From positions 186,001 to 250,000 of the forward strand of contig NZ_JAATJM010000001.1 of NCBI RefSeq assembly GCF_011927945.1: a stretch of DNA of 64,000 nucleotides, given 5' to 3'. The translations under genes and the position numbers were made by a program. Positions 58,578 through 64,000 of this stretch are shown one piece after another. The notes under the pieces are model-generated. The model did no database searches and was not told the DNA's origin. It was given only the letters and a program-made list of their open reading frames with translations. How positions within the stretch are numbered: position 1 is the first letter of the stretch; every line of letters starts with the position of its first letter. Origin of the DNA: Brevundimonas alba (GTDB lineage: Bacteria > Pseudomonadota > Alphaproteobacteria > Caulobacterales > Caulobacteraceae).

Positions 58578-61493
58578 ATGGCTGACGCCTCCGACACTCC
58601 TGCTGGCCGCGACTACCGCGAGACCGTCTTCCTGCCCGAGACGCCCTTCCCCATGCGCGGCGGCCTGCCCCAGAAGGAACCGCAGATCATCGAACAGTGG
58701 GGCGACCTCTACGCCGCCCTGCGCAAACAGCGTCAGGCCGAGGGCGCGCCCCTCTACGTCCTCCACGACGGCCCGCCCTACGCCAACGGCGACATCCACA
58801 TCGGCCACGCCCTCAACAAGACGCTGAAGGATTTCGTCGTCCGCAGCCGCTTCCTGCTCGGCCACGACGTCGACTACGTCCCCGGCTGGGACTGCCATGG
58901 CCTGCCGATCGAGTGGAAGATCGAGGAGCGCTACCGCGCCCAGGGCAAGCGCAAGGACGAGGTCTCCAAAGCCGAGTTCCGTCAGGCCTGCCGCGAATAC
59001 GCCGCCGGCTGGATCGAGGTGCAGAAGGCCCAGTTCAAACGCCTGGGCATCGTCGGCGACTGGGACAACCGCTACGCCACGATGGACTTCCCGACCGAGG
59101 CCGCCATCGTCGCCGAGTTCCACAAGTTCAAGAACTCCGGCCAGCTCTACCGCGGCTCCAAACCCGTCATGTGGTCGCCTGTCGAGCGCACCGCCCTCGC
59201 GGACGCCGAGATCGAATACCACGACCACGTCAGCCCTACCGTCTGGGTCAAATTCCCCGTCACGGGCGCGACGGACGACCACGCCGACGACCTGCTGGCC
59301 TTCCGCCACTCGAACCCGTCCGTGGTGATCTGGACCACCACGCCCTGGACCATCCCGGCCAACCGCGCCATCAGCTACGGTCCCGACATCGCCTACGGCC
59401 TCTATGAGGTCACGGCCATGGAGACCGGACTTGAGTTCGAGCCCTGGGCCAAGCCCGGCGATCGCCTGATCGTCGCCGACAAGCTGGCCGAGGACGTCTT
59501 CAAGGCCGCGAAGATCGCTACCTGGACACGCGTGGACGGCATCAATCCGTCCGGCCTGGAGTGCGCCCATCCGCTGGCGGCGCTCTCGACCGGCTACGGC
59601 TACTCCGTGCCTCTGCTGGCCGGCGACCACGTCACCGACGACGCCGGCACGGGCTTCGTCCACACCGCTCCCGGCCACGGAGCCGACGATTTCGAGGTCT
59701 GGAAGGCCCACGGCCACCACGAGGTGCCCGACACCGTCGACCCCGACGGCGCCTATTACGACCACGTCCCCCTGTTCGGCGGCCTGAAAGTGCTCGAAAC
59801 CGAGGGCAAGAAGACCGGCAAGTTCGGTCCCGCCAACGGCGCGGTGATGGAGAAGCTGATCGAGGCGGGCACCCTGCTGGCTCGCGGCCGGCTGGAGCAT
59901 TCCTATCCGCACAGCTGGCGCTCCAAGGCGCCCGTCATCTTCCGCAATACGCCGCAGTGGTTCATCCGCATGGACCAGCCGCTGAAGGACGACGGGACCC
60001 TGCGCGAGCGAGCCCTCGCCGCCATCGACGCCACTGCCTTCCACCCGGCGGCGGGCAAGAACCGCATCCGCACCATGGTCGAAAGCCGCCCGGACTGGCT
60101 GATCAGCCGCCAGCGCGCCTGGGGCACGCCCTTGGCGATGTTCGTCGACAAGGAAACCGGCCAGCCCCTGCATGACGCCGAGGTCGACGCCCGCATCCTC
60201 GCCGCCGTCCGCGAGGGCGGCGCCGACGCCTGGTTCGACCGGCCCGACGCCGACTTCCTCGGCGCCCACGATCCGAACCGCTACGAGAAGATCCAGGACA
60301 TCCTCGATGTCTGGTTCGACTCCGGCTGCACCCACGCCTTCACGCTGGAGACGCGGGATCCGGCCCACGGCTACACCGGCGACCGTCCGTCGCACTGGCC
60401 CGCCGACCTCTATCTCGAAGGCTCGGACCAGCACCGCGGCTGGTTCCAGTCCAACCTGCTCGAAGGCTCCGGCACCCGTGGCCGCGCCCCCTACGACGCC
60501 GTCCTCACCCATGGGTTCACCCAAGACGAGAACGGGGAGAAGATGTCCAAGTCGAAGGGCAACACGACCGACCCCGCCGTCGTCATCAAGGAGTCGGGCG
60601 CCGACATCCTCCGCCTGTGGGTGGCCCTGGTCGACTACGCCGAGGACCAGCGGATCGGTAAGCAGATCCTGCAGACCACGGTCGACGCCTACCGCAAGCT
60701 GCGCAACACCGTCCGCTATCTGCTCGGGGCCCTCGCTGATTTCGACGAGGCCGAGCGCCTGCCGCTCGACCAAATGCCGCCGCTCGAGCGGTTCGTCCTG
60801 CACCGCCTGTGGGAGCTGGACCGCGACGTTCGCGCCGCCTACCGCGACTACCGCTTCCAGGACGTCGTCCGCCCGGTGCTGGAGTTCTGCTCCAACGACC
60901 TGTCGGCCCTCTATTTCGACATCCGAAAGGACAGCCTCTACTGCGACCGTCCCGACGCGATCCGTCGCCGCGCCGCCCGCACGGTCATGCACGAGGTCTT
61001 CCTGCGCCTGACCGCCTGGCTCGCGCCGTTGACCCCCTTCACCATGGAAGAGGCCTGGACGACCCGCTTCCCCGACCAAGGCTCCAACTGCGCCCGCGTC
61101 ATCCCGGAGACCCCGGACGACTGGCGCAATCCGGCCGAGGCCGAGCGCTGGGCAGGCGTCCAGTCCGTGCTTGAGATCGTCAATGAGGCGCTGGAGGGCG
61201 CCCGCCGCGACAAGATCATCGGCGGCGCCCTCGACGCCTGGCCCGTAGTGACCGGCCCGGCCGGTGCCTTCGCCCCGTTCGAGGGCCTCGACGCCGCGGA
61301 GGTGTTCCGCACCTCTGGGGTCGAACTCCGCACGGGCGGCGACGCCGTTACGGTCGAGGTCCGCCTCGCGGATCATCCGAAATGCGCCCGCTCATGGCGG
61401 CGCGTCCCGGACGTCGGCTCCGACCCGGACTATCCCGAGCTGAGCGCCCGGGACGCCGACGCGGTCCGGTTCTGGGACGCGAGAGCGACCTGA
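58578..61493 (+). CDS. ileS: Isoleucyl-tRNA synthetase
   Basis: The 971-residue class I synthetase has HIGH at 74-77, the editing CP1 domain (WTTTPWTIPANRA, TGFVHTAPGHGADDFEVWKAHG), WFIRMD, WLISRQRAWGTPLAMFVDKETG, DVWFDSGCTHAF, GSDQHRGWFQSNLLEGSGTRGRAPYDAVLTHGF and KMSKS at 655-659, followed by the anticodon domain. The C-terminal zinc-binding region is degenerate: PKCARSWRRVPDVGSDPDYPELSARD retains one Cys of the usual four. A 149-base leader with possible regulatory features precedes the gene. It is followed 13 bases later by a MAPEG gene. Confidence 0.96.
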   Translation: MADASDTPAGRDYRETVFLPETPFPMRGGLPQKEPQIIEQWGDLYAALRKQRQAEGAPLYVLHDGPPYANGDIHIGHALNKTLKDFVVRSRFLLGHDVDYVPGWDCHGLPIEWKIEERYRAQGKRKDEVSKAEFRQACREYAAGWIEVQKAQFKRLGIVGDWDNRYATMDFPTEAAIVAEFHKFKNSGQLYRGSKPVMWSPVERTALADAEIEYHDHVSPTVWVKFPVTGATDDHADDLLAFRHSNPSVVIWTTTPWTIPANRAISYGPDIAYGLYEVTAMETGLEFEPWAKPGDRLIVADKLAEDVFKAAKIATWTRVDGINPSGLECAHPLAALSTGYGYSVPLLAGDHVTDDAGTGFVHTAPGHGADDFEVWKAHGHHEVPDTVDPDGAYYDHVPLFGGLKVLETEGKKTGKFGPANGAVMEKLIEAGTLLARGRLEHSYPHSWRSKAPVIFRNTPQWFIRMDQPLKDDGTLRERALAAIDATAFHPAAGKNRIRTMVESRPDWLISRQRAWGTPLAMFVDKETGQPLHDAEVDARILAAVREGGADAWFDRPDADFLGAHDPNRYEKIQDILDVWFDSGCTHAFTLETRDPAHGYTGDRPSHWPADLYLEGSDQHRGWFQSNLLEGSGTRGRAPYDAVLTHGFTQDENGEKMSKSKGNTTDPAVVIKESGADILRLWVALVDYAEDQRIGKQILQTTVDAYRKLRNTVRYLLGALADFDEAERLPLDQMPPLERFVLHRLWELDRDVRAAYRDYRFQDVVRPVLEFCSNDLSALYFDIRKDSLYCDRPDAIRRRAARTVMHEVFLRLTAWLAPLTPFTMEEAWTTRFPDQGSNCARVIPETPDDWRNPAEAERWAGVQSVLEIVNEALEGARRDKIIGGALDAWPVVTGPAGAFAPFEGLDAAEVFRTSGVELRTGGDAVTVEVRLADHPKCARSWRRVPDVGSDPDYPELSARDADAVRFWDARAT

Positions 61494-61506
61494 CACAGGC
61501 ACAAGC

Positions 61507-61944
61507 ATGGGAGCCGGCATGACCTCGCACGCGCTGTGGATGCTGGCTCCCCTGTTCCTGCACTTTGGCCAGGTCGTCGGCCTGTACATCCTTCTGACCT
61601 GGGCGCGGCTGGTGGTCGTGAAGCGCGGAGAGGCCGCCAAGGACGACTTCGCCCGCGCGGACGGCGATCCCCGTCTCTCGGCGCGCATCCAGCGGAACCT
61701 GGCCAATCAGTCCGAAGCTCCCGTCTTCGCATGGATCGGCGCCTTCGCTCTTATACTGACGGACCATGTCAGCCCGTGGGACGTAGCCGCGGCCTGGCTG
61801 TTCCTGCTCGGCCGCCTTTTGCACTCATGGGTCCAGTGCTCGGGCGACAACGTCGCCTTGCGGGGTCAGGTGTTCACGATCAACTTCGTCGCCGTGCTCT
61901 GGCTGATGGCCCACGCCGCGCTGGCGCTTCTCGGCGGGCCATAG
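61507..61944 (+). CDS. MAPEG-family membrane protein
   Basis: The 145-residue protein has four TM helices and MAPEG-like loops: WARLVVVKRGEAAKDDFARADGDPRLSARIQRNLANQSEAPVFAWIGAFALI, where RxxxNxxEx-type residues fit the glutathione-binding pattern, and LLGRLLHSWVQCSGDNVALRGQVFTINFVAVLWLMAHAALAL. It is only distantly similar to the MAPEG at 23610-24023. ATG at 61507 or 61519 could be the start. It lies directly downstream of ileS and ends at a hairpin terminator. Confidence 0.82.
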   Translation: MGAGMTSHALWMLAPLFLHFGQVVGLYILLTWARLVVVKRGEAAKDDFARADGDPRLSARIQRNLANQSEAPVFAWIGAFALILTDHVSPWDVAAAWLFLLGRLLHSWVQCSGDNVALRGQVFTINFVAVLWLMAHAALALLGGP

Positions 61945-61947
61945 AAA

Positions 61948-61971
61948 AAGGCCCCGCCGGAGCGGGGCCTT
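61948..61971. terminator. Bidirectional Rho-independent terminator
   Basis: A perfect 10-bp stem (aaggccccgc at 61948-61957 with gcggggcctt at 61962-61971) around the loop cgga lies between the convergent MAPEG and BlaR1-like genes. On the minus strand it is followed by TTTTTC, giving a strong terminator for the BlaI-BlaR1 operon; in the plus direction the T run is short. Confidence 0.85.
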
Positions 61972-61977
61972 GTCGTC

Positions 61978-63669
61978 TCAGGTGCGGTCGGCGACAGCCT
62001 GTTCTCTCATCCGCTGCGCCTGCCGCTGCAACTCGTCCGCCTGCCGCGGCAGGCTGTTCGACAGGGCGACCAGTTCGGCGTCCGTGACCGTCTGGCCCCG
62101 CGCCCGGTTCTCCTCGATCTGCCGGGCCCGATAGGCGGGGTCGCGCAGTCGGCGGCCCTCCTCGCGCATCTCGGCCGCACCGCGGTCCATCTCGTCGGCG
62201 CCTAGGCGCATCTCGACCCGGGCGCGAGCCATGGCGTGGCGAGCTTCTTCACGCGCGACAGCGGCTTGGGCGCGGGCTTCTGTGGCGGCGACGCGCGACT
62301 CGGCCATCGCGCCACGAGCCTGCTCCATCGCGGCCGCGTGGTGCGTGCGCGCCTCGGCATGGACGCGGGCGGCCTCGGCCCGCGCTGCGCGTGCGTCTAC
62401 CCCCGCCTCGGCGGCGTGGACCCGGGCCTGAGCCGCTTCCTGCATGGCCTGTTCGTATTCGCGGCGCGTCTGCGGATCCATCTCCTCGACCGAGCGGTAG
62501 ACCTGGGTGCGGCCGCCGTCCGTGATGGTGATGCGCGAGCCGTCCTGCGGGCGGGGCGGCGCCGGGGGCGCGGGGGGAGCGGGCGGAGCGGGCGGCTCCG
62601 GGGCATGAACCGGTGCGGCGATCGACATCGCCAACGGCGGCAACGGCGGCAGCGGCGCGACAGGTACGCTCGCGGCCAGCGGCGGCAGGGGCGGGAGCGG
62701 CGGAGCCGCCTGCCGGTGCGTGATCTCCAGCGCCGCGATCGGCGTGGCGATGGCGACCAGGGCGCCGATGGCCAAGGCCATCGACAGCGGGCGGGGACGG
62801 GTGACGGGGCGGATGGTCATGATGCGGGTGATCCTTCGGGTCAGGGACTGGGCGTCGCCCGCCATGCCGATGGCGGAAGACTGGCGGAAGTCGGCGGCGA
62901 GACCGACCAGGGCGCGGGCGTAGGTCCGGCGGTCCACCTTGGAGACGGCGGCGGCGTCGGCGGCGTCTTCGGTCCGGGCAGCGAGCGTGGCGTGCAGCAG
63001 CCACACCAGCGGACTGAACCAGAACAGGGCGAGCGCGAGACGGGACAGGGCCAGGAACAGCCAGTCGCGTCGCTGAATATGGGCGAGCTCGTGCGCCAGC
63101 ACGGCGGCGGCGCTCTCGGGATGGTTCAGACAGTTGTTTCCGATCAGCACCACGCCCGGGGGCAGGCCCCAGCTGAGCGGCGCCTCGACCGGGGGCGAGG
63201 CCACAAGCCGGGGGCGGCGGTCCTTTTCGAGGCCATCGAGCGCGCGTGTCCAGACCGGGTCCTTCACCGGCGCGCCGTCGCGCGTCCAGCGCCTCAGCGT
63301 CAGAACGCCCAGAATGAATCGGCCGAGGACCAGCGCCGCGCCCGCCGCCCACGCCAGCCCCGCCCATAGCAGCGGAGAGGGCGCGCGCAGGGCGCTCGAC
63401 ACGGACAGGCCCTCGGCCAGTTCGACGGAGCCCTGCCAGACGGGCGCGGACGCCGCCGTCTCGGCCTGTTGGGCCGGCAGAAGCGCTATCTGCAGCGCCG
63501 GCAGGGCGGCGACGATCAGCGGCAGCACCAGCAGGACGCAGACCGCCGCTCTCAGGACATCGACCCGGTCGGCCGCAGGCCGAAACGCCAGAAGGCGGGA
63601 CAGCATCAGCCCGGCGCCGGCGATGACGCTCGTCTTGCACAGCAGCTCGATAAACAGCTCGACGCTCAC
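61978..63669 (-). CDS. BlaR1-like M56 membrane metallopeptidase sensor
   Basis: The 563-residue protein has an N-terminal membrane domain (TM helices near 5-25, 40-65, 100-125 and 205-230) with the cytoplasmic zinc-peptidase motif HELAH at 193-197 and the downstream EDAADAAAV segment with the third ligand. This is the M56/BlaR1 class, which cleaves the partner BlaI repressor. Instead of a penicillin-binding sensor domain it ends with a Pro-rich linker (repeats of PAPP and PLPPLPP) and a long Ala/Glu/Arg coiled coil (about 400-560). The signal is therefore probably not a beta-lactam. GTG start at 63669 overlaps the blaI stop (GTGA). Confidence 0.86.
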   Translation of the reverse strand: MSVELFIELLCKTSVIAGAGLMLSRLLAFRPAADRVDVLRAAVCVLLVLPLIVAALPALQIALLPAQQAETAASAPVWQGSVELAEGLSVSSALRAPSPLLWAGLAWAAGAALVLGRFILGVLTLRRWTRDGAPVKDPVWTRALDGLEKDRRPRLVASPPVEAPLSWGLPPGVVLIGNNCLNHPESAAAVLAHELAHIQRRDWLFLALSRLALALFWFSPLVWLLHATLAARTEDAADAAAVSKVDRRTYARALVGLAADFRQSSAIGMAGDAQSLTRRITRIMTIRPVTRPRPLSMALAIGALVAIATPIAALEITHRQAAPPLPPLPPLAASVPVAPLPPLPPLAMSIAAPVHAPEPPAPPAPPAPPAPPRPQDGSRITITDGGRTQVYRSVEEMDPQTRREYEQAMQEAAQARVHAAEAGVDARAARAEAARVHAEARTHHAAAMEQARGAMAESRVAATEARAQAAVAREEARHAMARARVEMRLGADEMDRGAAEMREEGRRLRDPAYRARQIEENRARGQTVTDAELVALSNSLPRQADELQRQAQRMREQAVADRT

Positions 63670-64000
63670 GACCCCCGCTCCTTCGCTTCGTCGATGGCAC
63701 GCTCCAGCGCGGCCAATTCTTCGGGTTTCAGCTTCTGGGTCAGTCCCAGCAGGGCCGTGGCGGCATTGGCCGCGGAGCCGGCGAAGAAGGTGTCGACGGT
63801 CCGGCGAAGGGCGCTTGCGGCGATGGTCTCCGGACGCGGCGACGGGCGATACACCAGGCCGTCCTCGTCCGGCGTCCGCGCCACCAGACCCTTGGTCTCA
63901 AGACGCGTCAGCAGGGTCCGCACGGCGGAATCGCTCAGCGGGTCGGACATGGCCGCGCGAACGGCGCTGGTCGTGCCCTTCTGCAGGCGGCAGAGGGTTT
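63666..64000 (-). CDS. BlaI/MecI-family transcriptional repressor (5' end beyond the window)
   Basis: The frame is open to the window edge; the visible 111 residues read TLCRLQKGTTSAVRAAMSDP, then AVRTLLTRLETKGLVARTPD and LVYRPSPRPETIAASALRRT. This is the winged helix (second half) and dimerisation tail of BlaI/MecI/CopY repressors, ending LKPEELAALERAIDEAKERGS. The start codon and first helix lie outside the window; an internal ATG at 63950 is not the true start. It is coupled to the BlaR1-like gene by GTGA and presumably represses this operon and unseen targets until cleaved. Confidence 0.88.
   Translation of the reverse strand, partial: TLCRLQKGTTSAVRAAMSDPLSDSAVRTLLTRLETKGLVARTPDEDGLVYRPSPRPETIAASALRRTVDTFFAGSAANAATALLGLTQKLKPEELAALERAIDEAKERGS

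Noticed and set aside
58554..61376. A 940-codon open frame antisense to ileS
   Set aside because: Same cause. The plus-strand IleRS motifs are complete and the antisense product has no recognisable domain.
1..64000. CRISPR arrays, insertion sequences, prophage genes, rRNA or integrase/att sites
   Set aside because: None seen. No regularly spaced repeats, transposase or integrase motifs, or rRNA-like sequence could be recognised, and only one tRNA was found.

Overview
The window is GC-rich bacterial chromosome. It suggests an alphaproteobacterium of the Caulobacteraceae, most likely Brevundimonas or a close relative. The reasons are strong G/C bias at third codon positions, a TipF-type pole-organising EAL protein, alphaproteobacterial small families (DUF3297, DUF4170, DUF2093), a Kdo/lipid A operon, a TonB-dependent receptor and many tightly overlapping (ATGA/GTGA) operons. 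This assignment is an inference from gene content; no marker RNA other than one tRNA is present. Genes are dense and nearly all housekeeping or envelope related. There is no prophage, insertion sequence, integrase or CRISPR array.

Layout. 1-4.4 kb: end of a membrane protein, a membrane LytTR regulator, dihydroorotase, a GT9 glycosyltransferase, a YgfZ-like Fe-S repair protein and a small lipoprotein. 4.5-8.8 kb: cyclase-family hydrolase, mechanosensitive channel, SDR, tag and rnhB. 9-14.1 kb (mostly minus strand): small membrane protein, orphan D12 adenine methyltransferase, pyruvate kinase, then a coupled repair operon (alkyladenine glycosylase, ATP-dependent ligase, AlkB) and tRNA-Leu(UAA). 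14.1-24 kb: M28 peptidase, META lipoprotein, DUF3297, alpha/beta hydrolase behind a MerR-type promoter, aldo/keto reductase, XRE regulator, ubiD, a coiled-coil secreted protein, the remnant of a WYL regulator, a membrane protein, M14 carboxypeptidase and MAPEG. 24-33.2 kb: pmbA, IMPase/CysQ-like, DUF4170, then msbA, DUF374 acyltransferase, waaA and lpxK, which complete and export Kdo-lipid A. 33.2-37.8 kb: amidohydrolase, L,D-transpeptidase-like lipoprotein, a ParE toxin-antitoxin pair, purD, a PRC-type lipoprotein and a 52-residue membrane protein.

38-44.8 kb: TonB-dependent receptor converging on a PhoD phosphatase, small secreted proteins, RibD-type reductase and a second copy of the 21.1 kb membrane protein. 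45-51.4 kb: xseA, DUF2093, M23 peptidase, response regulator, a 30-bp inverted-repeat element, LpxL-like acyltransferase, SDR and tipF. 51.4-54.9 kb: an RTX protein divergent from an HlyC-like lysine acyltransferase broken by a one-base frameshift, with two unlabelled small ORFs. 55-64 kb: two lipoproteins, a repeat-bearing gap, HAD phosphatase, MaoC, ribF with an in-frame palindromic insertion, a possible leader peptide and hairpins before ileS, MAPEG, and a BlaR1/BlaI pair cut by the window end.

The items most worth a second look are the RTX/acyltransferase locus, the ileS leader, the ribF insertion, the inverted-repeat element at 48.2 kb, the decayed WYL regulator, and several enzymes missing canonical metal ligands.
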